From: Clostridiales bacterium UBA1738
Lineage (GTDB): Bacteria; Bacillota; Clostridia; UBA1381
DNA: 64,000 nt
Direction: 5' to 3'
Assembly (NCBI GenBank): GCA_002315735.1
Contig: DCIA01000013.1
Coordinates: 162,022 to 226,021, forward strand
Below are positions 18,276-27,234 of the stretch, in pieces; position 1 is the stretch's first letter; each line of letters opens with the position of its first letter. Both the position numbers and the translations under genes were made by a program. The notes beneath the pieces were generated by a model that saw only the letters and a list, made by a program, of their open reading frames with translations, did not search any database and was not told the origin of the DNA.

Positions 18276-19136
18276 TTATTTCCTCTTAAATAGAATTGCA
18301 AGGGTGTTTGCCCCTGTATGTGTGCCTACAATAGGTCCGAATTTATAGTTTCTTACCAATTTTTCTATGCCGAATCTTTCCTTTAATAATTCTTCTGCTT
18401 CCTTTGCAAATTCTTCATTTGAATCTACTATAATAAATTCTTTATTGTCAGCATCAAAAGTTTGGTCTTCTTCAATTAAATCTATCAGTTTTTTTATAAC
18501 CTTCTTTTTGCCTCTTAATTTATCAAGTGGTTCAATAAGTCCGTTTCTAATTCCCAAAACAGGCTTTATATCAAGAAGTTCGCCCACAATTGCAGCAGTT
18601 TTGGTTATTCTTCCACCCTTTTGAAGATATTTTAAAGAATCAACAAAAAGATATGTTTCGTAATATGAAAGCACCTTTTTTGATTCTTCCAAGGCTTCAT
18701 CTACTCCCACACCACTTTCTATAAGTTCACAAAACTTGAAAGCCGTTTCGCTTATATATGCCGAAAAGGTTAAAGTATCAATTATTCTAACATCAGCATT
18801 TGGCAGTTCTTCCTTAATAAGTTCAGCATTCATAACAGCATTATTATACTGACCACTTGCCTTTGATGAAATTGTAAAATATACAACTGTATCATTGTTC
18901 CTAGCTGCATCTAAAAGTTTGTCATACATAACTGCCGGTGGTGTTTGCGAAGTTTTTGGAATTTCATCAGTTTCCTCTAACATTTTATAGAACTCGTCAT
19001 TTGAAAGTTCTTCACCTGCTGTGTAAGATGTTTCACCAAATGTACATAGAAAATTTATTATATCAATATTATATTTTTGTGCCATATCCATCGGCATATC
19101 TGCACTTGTATCTACAAATACCTTAACTGTTTTCAT
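18276..19136 (-). CDS. DegV family fatty-acid-binding protein
   Basis: 286 aa with the DegV fold: FVDTSADMP at the N-terminus, KTSQTPPAVM at the lipid-binding Ser/Thr, YFTISSKASGQY and the C-terminal THTGANTLAILF. In Firmicutes such proteins (FakB type) present a fatty acid to the kinase FakA for use in phospholipid synthesis; whether this one is a FakB is inference, since no fakA is nearby. Start at ATG 19136 with AGGTGA upstream rather than an in-frame start 15 nt earlier. Confidence 0.88.
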   Translation of the reverse strand: MKTVKVFVDTSADMPMDMAQKYNIDIINFLCTFGETSYTAGEELSNDEFYKMLEETDEIPKTSQTPPAVMYDKLLDAARNNDTVVYFTISSKASGQYNNAVMNAELIKEELPNADVRIIDTLTFSAYISETAFKFCELIESGVGVDEALEESKKVLSYYETYLFVDSLKYLQKGGRITKTAAIVGELLDIKPVLGIRNGLIEPLDKLRGKKKVIKKLIDLIEEDQTFDADNKEFIIVDSNEEFAKEAEELLKERFGIEKLVRNYKFGPIVGTHTGANTLAILFKRK

Positions 19137-19144
19137 ACTTTCAC

Positions 19145-19636
19145 CTACCACTCAAATTGTGTCAAAGCGCCTTCCGTTTTTAAATCAAAGAAATCTGTTT
19201 GCCTCAACGCCTCATATACGACGATTGCAACAGAGTTTGATAAATTAAGGCTTCTTGCCTCATCAATCATCGGAATTCTTATACAGTTTTCTTTATTGTC
19301 GTGTAATAACGCTTCCGGAAGACCTTTGGTTTCTTTTCCAAACAGAATATAGTCGCCGTCTTTATATTCAACATCAGAATATTTATTAAGTCCTTTTGTT
19401 GTTGCGAAAAAATATCGATTGCCTTTATTTTTCTCAAAAAAGTCGTCTAAATTTTCATAATACCGAACACCCAAAAGATGCCAATAATCAAGACCGGCTC
19501 TTTTTAATTTTTTGTCATCTATTTCAAAGCCCATCGGCTTTACTATGTGAAGTTTGCTACCGGTCGCAGCACAAGTTCTTGCGATATTCCCCGTGTTTTG
19601 AGGAATTTCCGGTTCTACTAATACAATATTAAACAT
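19145..19636 (-). CDS. trmL: tRNA (cytidine(34)-2'-O)-methyltransferase
   Basis: SPOUT-fold methylase that 2'-O-methylates the wobble base of tRNA-Leu isoacceptors. 163 aa: NIVLVEPEIPQNTGNIART at the N-terminus, then LFGKETKGLP and the knot-forming IPMIDEARSLNLSNSVAI that binds SAM. Start ATG 19636 (family start MFNIVLV) behind GGTGAA. First gene of the minus-strand run that continues to 10368. Confidence 0.94.
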   Translation of the reverse strand: MFNIVLVEPEIPQNTGNIARTCAATGSKLHIVKPMGFEIDDKKLKRAGLDYWHLLGVRYYENLDDFFEKNKGNRYFFATTKGLNKYSDVEYKDGDYILFGKETKGLPEALLHDNKENCIRIPMIDEARSLNLSNSVAIVVYEALRQTDFFDLKTEGALTQFEW

Positions 19637-19671
19637 ACTATTCACCACTACCATAAAATTATACATATTTT

Positions 19672-19700
19672 ATTATACATCAAAAATAATCAAAGTACAA
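19672..19700 (-). promoter_or_regulatory. Possible promoter of the trmL-capD run
   Basis: TATAAT (19672-19677 on the minus strand) with TTGTAC 17 nt upstream (19695-19700). The -10 is perfect, the -35 matches only in TTG. Confidence 0.5.
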
Positions 19701-19731
19701 GTGTTTTTATGGTATTTTATAATCTTTTTGT

Positions 19732-19760
19732 TTGACAACATACCACCTATGTGCTATAAT
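19732..19760 (+). promoter_or_regulatory. Sigma-A promoter of the yihY-like gene
   Basis: TTGACA (19732-19737), 17 nt, TATAAT (19755-19760): full consensus. Confidence 0.9.
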
Positions 19761-19821
19761 TAAATGCATTTTGTATTATTTGCAGATTATTACTTCATAC
19801 TAATTAATATAGGAGTAAATC

Positions 19822-20682
19822 ATGAACATTAAAAATAAAATTATTGACTGGTCTAAAATTATCACTCGTGACAATATTTTTATGTACTCAGCCCAAGCAT
19901 CATTCTATATTATCATTTCTTCAATTCCATTCGTAATGATGCTTATATCTCTTGCTCAATTCATTCTTCCGATAAGCGAAAGTGATGTTTTAATAATGAT
20001 GAACCCGTTTATTCCTGAGCCTGTTTCAGGCTCCTTTGAAAGTATTATACACGAAGTTTTTTTTAAGGTTTCAAGTCCTGTAATTTCAATTACGGCTCTA
20101 TCATCATTTTGGACTGCATCAAGAGGAATTCAAGCAATAGAGCGTGGTACAAGAAATGTTTATCACACACCAAGGCGTGTAAAGGCATATGATGACATTC
20201 TTGCAAGTTTTCTTTATACTGTACTATTTATTTTAATTATGCTGTTTTTCCTTACAGTTTTCGTATTCGGAAACTCTATAATTACCTTCCTTGAACTAAA
20301 ATCAGGTGTTATACATTGGATTTTCAGCAAAACCTCTTGGCTTAAAAACCTATTTGCATTCGTAATTTTAACAATATTATTTTCCTTTATATATATGGCA
20401 TTTTCAGGAAAAAAAATACATCCTAAAAATCATCTTAGAGGTTCAATTTTTACAACTTTTGTATGGATTTTGTTCTCGCTTTTATATTCGTTTTATATTG
20501 AAAATTTTGCAAACTATTCATACATTTACGGAAGCCTTACCGCTATCGTACTTATGATGTTATGGGTATATTTTTGTATGATTATTTTTCTAATCGGCGG
20601 AGAGATAAATAAAAAATATATAGACAGCAGAATAAAGCACAAACAGGAAATGTATCACAAACTAAAACATAAACACAAATGA
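19822..20682 (+). CDS. YihY/BrkB family inner-membrane protein
   Basis: 286 aa with about six membrane helices. Family features: YSAQASFYIIISSIPF in the first helix region, SSFWTASRGIQAIERGTRNVY, and the C-terminal YGSLTAIVLMMLWVYFCM followed by the basic tail. Often labelled ribonuclease BN, a misnomer: these are integral membrane proteins of unknown function. 17 nt before the next gene, so probably cotranscribed from the consensus promoter. Confidence 0.88.
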   Translation: MNIKNKIIDWSKIITRDNIFMYSAQASFYIIISSIPFVMMLISLAQFILPISESDVLIMMNPFIPEPVSGSFESIIHEVFFKVSSPVISITALSSFWTASRGIQAIERGTRNVYHTPRRVKAYDDILASFLYTVLFILIMLFFLTVFVFGNSIITFLELKSGVIHWIFSKTSWLKNLFAFVILTILFSFIYMAFSGKKIHPKNHLRGSIFTTFVWILFSLLYSFYIENFANYSYIYGSLTAIVLMMLWVYFCMIIFLIGGEINKKYIDSRIKHKQEMYHKLKHKHK

Positions 20683-20699
20683 TTTTGTGAGGTTATTTT

Positions 20700-22262
20700 A
20701 TGCTTAAAATAATAAACTTCAGAGCTTGTATAGACGATGACGAAAGCACTATCAAAAATAGGCTCGAAAAAAAACTTAATTGTAAAATAGAAAAAATTGA
20801 AATATTAAGAAAATCAATAGATGCACGAAAGAAAAATGATGTTCATTTTACACTTACCATAGGTTTTTCTTGTAAAAACGAGCAAAAACTAATCGGTAAA
20901 TTCGGCATCGAAAAGTTAGAAAATACAGTTTACAACTTCCCAATTCCAAAACCTCTAAAAAAGCGACCTGTAATTGTAGGCTCAGGCCCTTCAGGACTAT
21001 TTTGTGCGCTATTTTTATCAAGAGCAGGGCTTTGTCCTATTATAATAGAGCGTGGTGCTGATGTTAAAACCAGAACCAAAGAAGTTGAAAAGTTTTGGAA
21101 GTCTGGTATTTTTAACGAAAAAACAAATGTACAGTTTGGCGAAGGTGGCGCAGGGACTTTTTCGGATGGAAAATTAAACACAGGCACAAAAGATATAAGA
21201 CAGCGTACAGTTTTAGAAGAGTTTGTTAAGTTTGGCGCTGACCCTGACATTTTAGTTAATTCAAAACCACATATCGGCACCGATATTTTGCGTGTTGTGG
21301 TTGAAAATATGCGAAAAGAAATAATAAAAAACGGCGGCGAAGTGAGATTTTTTACCTGCCTTACCGATATTGAAGTAGAGAATAATAAAATCAAATCAAT
21401 TAAAACTACTGATAAAAATGGCACTATCCAAAAAATTGAAACTGATAATTTGGTTTTAGCAATAGGCCATAGTGCAAGAGATACATTCGAAATGCTATAT
21501 GAAAAAGGCATCGAAATGAAGCAAAAAACTTTCTCTGTCGGTGTTAGAATTGAACATTCGAGCGAGTTTATTTCAAAAAGTTTATACGGAGATTTTTACA
21601 CCAAACTTCCAAATGCCGACTATAAATTGGCCGTTCACTTAGAAAACGGTCGCTCATTATATACTTTTTGTATGTGCCCCGGCGGATATGTTGTTGCATC
21701 TCAATCCGAGCCAAATACTATTGTGACAAATGGTATGAGTTATAAAAATCGTGACGGCAAAAATTCAAACAGCGCACTTTTAGTAAATATTTTGCCATCT
21801 GATTTACAAGATTCACACCCACTTTCGGGAATGAGATTACAACGTGAAATAGAAAAAAAGGCATACGAAAAAACAGAAGGGTATTTTGCCCCATGTGAAA
21901 CGGTAGGAAGTTTTTTAGGTCACACTAAAAACGAGGTCTCTTCTGTTTTACCAACCTATAAACCGGAAGTAAGATTCTGTGGAATTAACGGCATTTTTCC
22001 CAAATTTGTAGAAAATTCAATAAAAGACGGACTTATCCTTATGGACAAAAAAATCAAAGGTTTTGCATCCGATGATGCAGTTTTAACTGCTCCTGAAACA
22101 AGAAGTTCCTCCCCTGTTACATTTATTCGTAGTGAGAAAATGGAACTTTCTATCGAAGGCATATATTCTGCCGGTGAAGGCGGTGGTCATGCAGGTGGCA
22201 TAACGTCATCAGCCGTTGACGGCATAAAAGTAGCAGAAGCAATAGCACTGTTTGGGAAATAA
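20700..22262 (+). CDS. NAD(P)/FAD-dependent oxidoreductase, COG2509 type
   Basis: 520 aa. An N-terminal alpha/beta domain (about 1-85) precedes a FAD-binding Rossmann domain: VGSGPSGLFCALFLSRAG (about 93-110) and IIERG. Signature blocks follow: QFGEGGAGTFSDGKLNTGT and, near the end, SAGEGGGHAGGITSSAVDG, which closes the FAD site. This is a widespread Firmicute flavoprotein of unknown substrate; annotations vary between FAD-dependent dehydrogenase and anaerobic glycerol dehydrogenase-like. No redox Cys pair is evident. Terminator overlaps its stop. Confidence 0.85.
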   Translation: MLKIINFRACIDDDESTIKNRLEKKLNCKIEKIEILRKSIDARKKNDVHFTLTIGFSCKNEQKLIGKFGIEKLENTVYNFPIPKPLKKRPVIVGSGPSGLFCALFLSRAGLCPIIIERGADVKTRTKEVEKFWKSGIFNEKTNVQFGEGGAGTFSDGKLNTGTKDIRQRTVLEEFVKFGADPDILVNSKPHIGTDILRVVVENMRKEIIKNGGEVRFFTCLTDIEVENNKIKSIKTTDKNGTIQKIETDNLVLAIGHSARDTFEMLYEKGIEMKQKTFSVGVRIEHSSEFISKSLYGDFYTKLPNADYKLAVHLENGRSLYTFCMCPGGYVVASQSEPNTIVTNGMSYKNRDGKNSNSALLVNILPSDLQDSHPLSGMRLQREIEKKAYEKTEGYFAPCETVGSFLGHTKNEVSSVLPTYKPEVRFCGINGIFPKFVENSIKDGLILMDKKIKGFASDDAVLTAPETRSSSPVTFIRSEKMELSIEGIYSAGEGGGHAGGITSSAVDGIKVAEAIALFGK

Positions 22263-22279
22263 CTCCCAAACAGTTTTTT
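22248..22279 (+). terminator. Terminator of the COG2509 gene
   Basis: CTGTTTGGGA / TCCCAAACAG (22248-22257 / 22264-22273), 6-nt loop, T6. The stem includes the end of the coding sequence. Confidence 0.88.
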
Positions 22280-22685
22280 AATACTTTCTATTTAAAATTG
22301 TATAAATAATCCAATATGTTCCAATCGTGCCGCACACAAGATACGACGAAAGTTTTGCAAACTCGCTTTTTTCCATCACTGCAAATACTATTGTTGCAAT
22401 ACCAAACACCATTACCAAGGTATATCCCGTCCAAGACCACGCTTTCATTCTTATAAATCTATTTCTTTCATCTTGGCTATCTATATCAACTTTGTTTTTA
22501 TAGTCAGAATTTTTTCTGTATTTTATGTTATTTACTATCTGCAAAATCCCTACTGCGATAAGTCCTCCACCAAATCCACCGTAAAATTCATTTTTTATTA
22601 CCTCTGTTGTTGCCAAAATGACAAGCACAATTCCTAAAACCACCCAAAAACAACTTAAAATCAATTTTTTGTTATTATAATACAT
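22278..22685 (-). CDS. Small membrane protein partnered with an XRE regulator
   Basis: 135 aa with four membrane segments: two near the N-terminus (about 8-27 and 36-52), a charged loop with DSQDERNRFIRMKAWSWTGY (about 69-88), and two more. The DERN..I...A...T/S pattern after a short loop is typical of small integral membrane proteins (DUF2178-like) found next to tiny XRE repressors in Firmicutes; I assign no function. Its ATG overlaps the last base of the regulator's TAA, so the two are translationally coupled. Confidence 0.78.
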   Translation of the reverse strand: MYYNNKKLILSCFWVVLGIVLVILATTEVIKNEFYGGFGGGLIAVGILQIVNNIKYRKNSDYKNKVDIDSQDERNRFIRMKAWSWTGYTLVMVFGIATIVFAVMEKSEFAKLSSYLVCGTIGTYWIIYTILNRKY

Positions 22686-22885
22686 TACTTTTCCTCCTCA
22701 AAAATAAAAATTTCTTCAATAGACATTCCAAATTTTTTGGATATTTCATGTGCAAGAATGATTGACGGATTGTATTTTCCGTTTTCAAGGGAAATTATAG
22801 TTTGCCTCGATACTCCAAGTTCATCACCAAGCCCTTTTTGCGTCATTCCCGCTTTTTTTCTAAGTTCCTCAATTCTATTTTTCAT
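22685..22885 (-). CDS. Small XRE-family transcriptional regulator
   Basis: 66 aa, almost entirely a helix-turn-helix: RIEELRKKAGMTQKGLGDEL then VSRQTIISLENGKYNPS, the canonical Cro/C1 pattern, and a short C-terminal IFEEEK tail. Such miniature repressors usually control themselves and a cotranscribed membrane protein. A perfect 30-nt palindrome sits over its own promoter, supporting autorepression. Confidence 0.92.
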   Translation of the reverse strand: MKNRIEELRKKAGMTQKGLGDELGVSRQTIISLENGKYNPSIILAHEISKKFGMSIEEIFIFEEEK

Positions 22886-22903
22886 AATGTCCCCCTTTCT
22901 CCA

Positions 22904-22933
22904 AATAAATGTAAAGTTAACTTTACATTTATT
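22904..22933. promoter_or_regulatory. Probable operator of the XRE regulator (30-nt perfect palindrome)
   Basis: The palindrome is centred on GTAAAGTTAACTTTAC and spans 22904-22933 without mismatch. It overlaps the -10 box and start region of the minus-strand promoter. A further half-site-like TTTTACATTTTT lies at 22965-22976, upstream of the -35. Binding is inferred. Confidence 0.8.
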
Positions 22934-22959
22934 ATATTCTATTCTTTACAAAATGTCAA
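22931..22959 (-). promoter_or_regulatory. Sigma-A promoter of the XRE/membrane-protein pair
   Basis: TTGACA (22954-22959), 17 nt, TATAAT (22931-22936), read on the minus strand; full consensus. Confidence 0.88.
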
Positions 22960-23023
22960 GTTTATTTTACATTTTTATTTTAAAGTTTATTTTTTTATAT
23001 TTGGGATAACCTATAAAATAAAG

Positions 23024-23052
23024 TTGACACTTTTTGGAAATTGTGATATCCT
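23024..23052 (+). promoter_or_regulatory. Promoter of ftsH
   Basis: TTGACA (23024-23029), 17 nt, then extended -10 TGATATCCT (TATCCT at 23047-23052). The -10 is weak but has the TGn element. Confidence 0.6.
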
Positions 23053-23101
23053 TATTATGTATGACTATACAGTTTTTTGGATAATGAAAGGAAAAAAATA
23101 A

Positions 23102-25018
23102 ATGAATGATAAAAAGAATAAAAAGCCTAATGTAAAACCGGTTATCTATTTTATTGTTTTGTCACTTGTGGCAACAATCGGGCTTAATTATCTTATGAAC
23201 TATATGCTAAGTCCTGAAAAAAAGGAGATTTACTATAACGATTTTATAACCTTATTAAATGAAGACAAAGTTGAAAGTGTTGAAATAAAATCCGACAGAA
23301 TCGTTATAATCGAGAAGCAAGAAAAAAAGGATACATCAAATCTTATTGATGTTTTAGGGGGAATTACTGCTCCTGATACCAAAATTTATTACACGGGTAA
23401 TATAAACGACCCTGAACTTGTAAAAATGCTAAACGAGCATAATGTAAAGTTCAAACGAACTATTGTTGAGGAGAATCTATTACTTGATTTTTTAATTTCT
23501 TGGATACTCCCTGCCCTGCTTTTATACCTAGCCTTCGGACTTATTATGCGTTCAATGGGCAAAAAGGGTGGAATTATGGGTGTTGGACAATCAAATGCAA
23601 AAATGTATATGGAAAACAAAACAGGGGTAACTTTTGCTGATGTCGCAGGACAAAGTGAGGCAAAAGAGTCACTTGACGAAATTGTTGACTTCTTGCATAA
23701 CCCTGCAAAATACACTGCAATCGGGGCGAAACAGCCAAAAGGCGCACTTTTAGTAGGCCCTCCGGGCACAGGCAAAACCTTGCTCGCAAAAGCAGTTGCA
23801 GGAGAGGCAAATGTTCCGTTTTTCTCCCTATCCGGTTCCGACTTCGTTGAAATGTTTGTGGGCGTTGGTGCATCTCGTGTTCGTGACTTATTTAAACAAG
23901 CATCGGCAAAAGCACCATGCATAATCTTTATTGACGAACTTGACGCAATCGGCAAAAGCCGTGATTCTCAATATGGTGGAGGCAATGACGAGCGTGAACA
24001 AACACTAAATCAACTTCTTGCCGAAATGGACGGCTTTGATTCGTCAAAAGGTGTCGTAATTTTAGGTGCAACAAACAGACCTGAAATTTTAGACAAAGCG
24101 CTTCTTCGTCCGGGCAGATTTGACAGACGAATTATTGTTGAAAAACCTGACCTAAAAGGCAGAGAAGATATTTTAAAAGTCCATATCAAAAATGTCAAAA
24201 TGGCAAAGGATATCGACCTTCACGAAATAGCCCTTGCAACAAGCGGTGCAGTTGGTGCAGACCTTGCAAATATGGTTAATGAGGCAGCACTTCGTGCCGT
24301 TAGATTAAAACGAAATGAAGTCATTCAAGAGGACTTGATGGAGGCAGTTGAAATAATTATAGCAGGAAAAGAGAAAAAAGACAGAATCTTATCCGACAAG
24401 GAAAAGAAAATCGTGGCATATCACGAAATCGGTCACGCTCTTGCTACTGCACTTCAAAAAAACACAGACCCCGTACAGAAAATTACAATTGTTCCGAGAA
24501 CTATGGGAGCGCTTGGATATACAATGCAAATGCCCGAAGAAGAACGCTACCTTATGAGCAAGGACGAAATTCTAGACGAACTTACCGTCCTCTTAGCAGG
24601 CAGAGCAGCCGAAGAAGTTGTGTTTAACACCAAAACAACAGGTGCTGCAAACGACATTGAGCGTGCAAATGACTTAGCAAGAGCAATGATTGCTCAATAC
24701 GGAATGAGCGATAAATTCGGTATGGCAGCACTTGAAAAGGTACAAAGTAAGTACTTAGACGGAAGGAATGTTGCAAACTGTTCCGAAGCCACAATGACTC
24801 TTTTAGATGAAGAAATTATCAAAGTTTTAAAAGATGCTCACGACAAAGCCGTTTCTCTTTTAACGGAAAATAGTGAAGCACTTCACAAACTTGCCGAATT
24901 TCTTATCGAAAAAGAAACAATCACCGGCGAACAATTTATGACTATTCTAAATGAAATTAGAAATCCAAAAGTCGAAAGTGAAATATGCATAGAAAATACC
25001 AACGAAAATGTTGATTAA
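23102..25018 (+). CDS. ftsH: ATP-dependent zinc metalloprotease FtsH
   Basis: Membrane-bound AAA+ protease that degrades misassembled membrane proteins and regulators. 638 aa: two N-terminal membrane helices (about 15-33 and 128-150) around a small external domain, AAA+ core with [24 protein letters not shown] and the second region of homology [18 protein letters not shown], then the M41 peptidase domain with zinc motif HEIGH (HEAGH in most FtsH; the Ala-to-Ile change leaves the ligands intact). SD GAAAGGA. Sits between the XRE pair and lysS; monocistronic or cotranscribed with lysS (gap 55 nt). Confidence 0.96.
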   Translation: MNDKKNKKPNVKPVIYFIVLSLVATIGLNYLMNYMLSPEKKEIYYNDFITLLNEDKVESVEIKSDRIVIIEKQEKKDTSNLIDVLGGITAPDTKIYYTGNINDPELVKMLNEHNVKFKRTIVEENLLLDFLISWILPALLLYLAFGLIMRSMGKKGGIMGVGQSNAKMYMENKTGVTFADVAGQSEAKESLDEIVDFLHNPAKYTAIGAKQPKGALLVGPPGTGKTLLAKAVAGEANVPFFSLSGSDFVEMFVGVGASRVRDLFKQASAKAPCIIFIDELDAIGKSRDSQYGGGNDEREQTLNQLLAEMDGFDSSKGVVILGATNRPEILDKALLRPGRFDRRIIVEKPDLKGREDILKVHIKNVKMAKDIDLHEIALATSGAVGADLANMVNEAALRAVRLKRNEVIQEDLMEAVEIIIAGKEKKDRILSDKEKKIVAYHEIGHALATALQKNTDPVQKITIVPRTMGALGYTMQMPEEERYLMSKDEILDELTVLLAGRAAEEVVFNTKTTGAANDIERANDLARAMIAQYGMSDKFGMAALEKVQSKYLDGRNVANCSEATMTLLDEEIIKVLKDAHDKAVSLLTENSEALHKLAEFLIEKETITGEQFMTILNEIRNPKVESEICIENTNENVD

Positions 25019-25073
25019 TTAACAAAGTTAGTGTATAATTGAAATATTAGTGTATGAAAGGATTTTTTTAACA

Positions 25074-26540
25074 ATGGAAAACGAATTATCACAATTATTA
25101 AAGGTTAGAAGAGATAAGTTAAAGGACTTACAAGACTGTGGAAGAGACCCATTTAAAATTACAAAATTTGATGGTCAAATAAAAGCCGAAGAAATAAAAG
25201 GAAACTATGAGAATTATGACGGAAAACATGTTACTGTTGCCGGAAGAGTTATGTCAAAAAGAAGAATGGGCAAAATCGGTTTTGCACATCTTCAAGATTT
25301 ATCAGGTCAAATTCAACTTGTTGTAAAAAAAGACACTTTGGGTGAGGAAGAATACGAATTCTTCAAAAAACTTGATATCGGTGATATCGTTGGTGCTGAA
25401 GGTAACATATTTACAACAGATGCAGGAGAAGTTTCTGTTGCAGTTGAAAAAATGACTATATTATCAAAATCACTTCTTCCACTTCCTGAGAAGTTCCATG
25501 GTCTTCAAGACCCTGACCTTCGTTATCGTCAAAGATATGTTGACCTTATTATGAACGAAGATGTCAAAAATACTTTTATTAAGAGAAGTGCTATTGTTCG
25601 CTCAATTCGTGAATACTTAGACGGACAAGGTTTCTTAGAAGTTGATACTCCGATGCTTAACACTATTGCCGGTGGTGCAAGTGCAAGACCATTTATCACT
25701 CACCACAACGCTCTTGATATTGATATGTATCTTCGTATCGCAACAGAACTTCACCTAAAACGTCTTATCGTTGGCGGGCTTGAAAGAGTTTATGAAATGG
25801 GTAGACAATTCAGAAACGAGGGTATGGACATTAAGCATAATCCTGAGTTTACATCTATCGAAATTTACCAAGCATATACAGACTACGAAGGTATGATGGA
25901 CTTAACTGAAAATCTTATAAGAAATGCTGCAAAAGCAGTTGGTTGCGGTGACAAGATTACATACCAAGGAACTGAAATCGACCTTTCTCATTTTGAAAGA
26001 CTTACAATGATTGATTCAGTTAAAAAGTATGCAGGTGTTGATTTTAACGAAATCAAGACCGACGAGGAAGCTGTTAAGATTGCAAAGGAAAAAGGTTTAG
26101 AACCGGAAGAAGCAAAATCAACAAGAGGGGATATTATCGCTCTATTCTTTGATGAATTTGTTGAAGATAACCTAGTTCAGCCAACATTCATAACCGACTA
26201 CCCTGTTGAAATTTCGCCACTTGCAAAGAGAAAACCTACACAGCCTGAACTTACAGAAAGATTCGAAGTTTTCATTACAGGTCGTGAATTTGGCAATGCC
26301 TTCTCTGAACTTAATGACCCAATAGATCAACGTGAACGTTTTAAAGCGCAAGTTGCTCTTCGTGATGCAGGTGATGACGAGGCAAATATGATGGACGAAG
26401 ACTTCTTAAATGCTTTGGAATATGGTATGCCTCCAACCGGTGGACTTGGCATCGGCATTGACAGACTTGTTATGTTACTTACAGACAGTTACTCAATCCG
26501 TGATGTATTATTGTTCCCGACAATGAAGCCAATAGACTAA
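25074..26540 (+). CDS. lysS: Lysyl-tRNA synthetase, class II
   Basis: 488 aa: N-terminal OB anticodon-binding domain (about 55-165), then the class II core with [26 protein letters not shown] (motif 1), FRNEGMD (motif 2) and GLGIGIDRL (motif 3). ATG 25074 has AAAGGA upstream; an in-frame GTG at 25050 is unlikely. Odd: the 3' end has been replaced. The last codons read T-M-K-P-I-D-stop, with the stop supplied by inserted DNA, while the apparent original end (T-M-K-P-I-E-N-N-stop) lies 1.6 kb downstream at 28107. Only the last few residues differ, so the enzyme should be active. Confidence 0.96.
   Translation: MENELSQLLKVRRDKLKDLQDCGRDPFKITKFDGQIKAEEIKGNYENYDGKHVTVAGRVMSKRRMGKIGFAHLQDLSGQIQLVVKKDTLGEEEYEFFKKLDIGDIVGAEGNIFTTDAGEVSVAVEKMTILSKSLLPLPEKFHGLQDPDLRYRQRYVDLIMNEDVKNTFIKRSAIVRSIREYLDGQGFLEVDTPMLNTIAGGASARPFITHHNALDIDMYLRIATELHLKRLIVGGLERVYEMGRQFRNEGMDIKHNPEFTSIEIYQAYTDYEGMMDLTENLIRNAAKAVGCGDKITYQGTEIDLSHFERLTMIDSVKKYAGVDFNEIKTDEEAVKIAKEKGLEPEEAKSTRGDIIALFFDEFVEDNLVQPTFITDYPVEISPLAKRKPTQPELTERFEVFITGREFGNAFSELNDPIDQRERFKAQVALRDAGDDEANMMDEDFLNALEYGMPPTGGLGIGIDRLVMLLTDSYSIRDVLLFPTMKPID
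26515..26536. repeat. Left copy of 22-nt direct repeat (attL-like) in lysS 3' end
   Basis: TCCCGACAATGAAGCC and on to 26536; identical to 28102-28123 except one G/C difference at the fifth base. The last 17 nt (26520-26536) are perfectly shared. It is the natural lysS 3' coding sequence. Confidence 0.88.
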
Positions 26541-26579
26541 CGAATAAAAACCAATCCAAAAGCAACCGTATATAACCCA

Positions 26580-26771
26580 AATGTTAATACCGTTGTTTAT
26601 TGATAGTTAAGCCATCGGCTTGATTATATTGCAAAGATAAAAACGCAACGTGTACGGTAATGTATGCCAGAGCCGGTAGGTAGCCCGGCCGTCACGATAA
26701 TTCGTGGTAAGTAACCTGCCCCTCCGGGTTGTCCGTTCTTTGCTCATTTCAATCAGTAAGGAGGGATTGAT
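26580..26771 (+). promoter_or_regulatory. Probable yjdF-motif (azaaromatic) riboswitch
   Basis: A G+C-rich, strongly structured leader precedes yjdF. Readable pairings: CACGA/TCGTG (26693-26697 / 26702-26706, loop TAAT), GGTAGGT with ACCTGCC (one wobble), CCCGG with CCGGG, and an outer ACGG/CCGT. The known yjdF RNA lies directly upstream of this same gene family in Firmicutes, binds azaaromatic heterocycles and is thought to act on translation. I identify it by gene context and structure, not by a covariance search. SD GGAGGGAT precedes the ATG at 26772. Confidence 0.72.
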
Positions 26772-27188
26772 ATGGGCGAAGTATATAGCAAACTGACAGT
26801 GTTTTTTGAGGAACCTTTTTGGATAGGCGTTTTTGAGAGAATTGAAAACGGAAAACTATCCGCCTCTAAAGTAACCTTCGGCGCAGAGCCGAAAGATTAT
26901 GAGGTATATGAGTTTGTTTTGAAGCACTATTATGATTTGCGGTTCAGCCCGGCTGTTGCAACTGTTGTAAAGGAGTCAAAGCAAAACCCGAAACGAATAC
27001 AGCGCGATATAAAGAAAGCGCTTGCGAAAACCGGAATCGGGACAAAATCGCAGCAGGTTCTGAAATTACAGCAGGAGCAGAACAAGCAGAAACGCAAAGT
27101 CAAAAGCCGTGAACGGAAGTTGACGGAAAAGAAACACCTGTTTGAACTAAAACAGCAACAGAAAAAAGAGAAGCATCGGGGCAGATAA
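26772..27188 (+). CDS. yjdF: YjdF family protein
   Basis: 138 aa. The N-terminal half has the family's SKLTVFFEEPFWIGVFER and the segment FGAEPKDYEVYEFVLKHY; the C-terminal half (about 85-138) is an extremely basic Lys/Gln/Arg helix (KQQQKKEKHRGR). Biochemical function is unknown. Its riboswitch and its neighbour suggest a response to toxic heterocyclic compounds. 46 nt before the GyrI-like gene. Codon use differs from the flanking genes. Confidence 0.88.
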   Translation: MGEVYSKLTVFFEEPFWIGVFERIENGKLSASKVTFGAEPKDYEVYEFVLKHYYDLRFSPAVATVVKESKQNPKRIQRDIKKALAKTGIGTKSQQVLKLQQEQNKQKRKVKSRERKLTEKKHLFELKQQQKKEKHRGR

Positions 27189-27234
27189 TGCCCCATGCAT
27201 TCTCGCATAAATAGGATATTATGAGGTAAGGATT

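Noticed and set aside
24421..24440. FtsH zinc motif HEIGH instead of HEAGH as a defect
   Set aside because: Both His and the Glu are kept and the variable residue is not a ligand; I believe similar variants occur in Clostridia.
26930..27208. Antisense ORF over yjdF, rich in Cys and Phe
   Set aside because: It mirrors the Lys/Gln-rich sense codons and has no SD; a shadow of yjdF.
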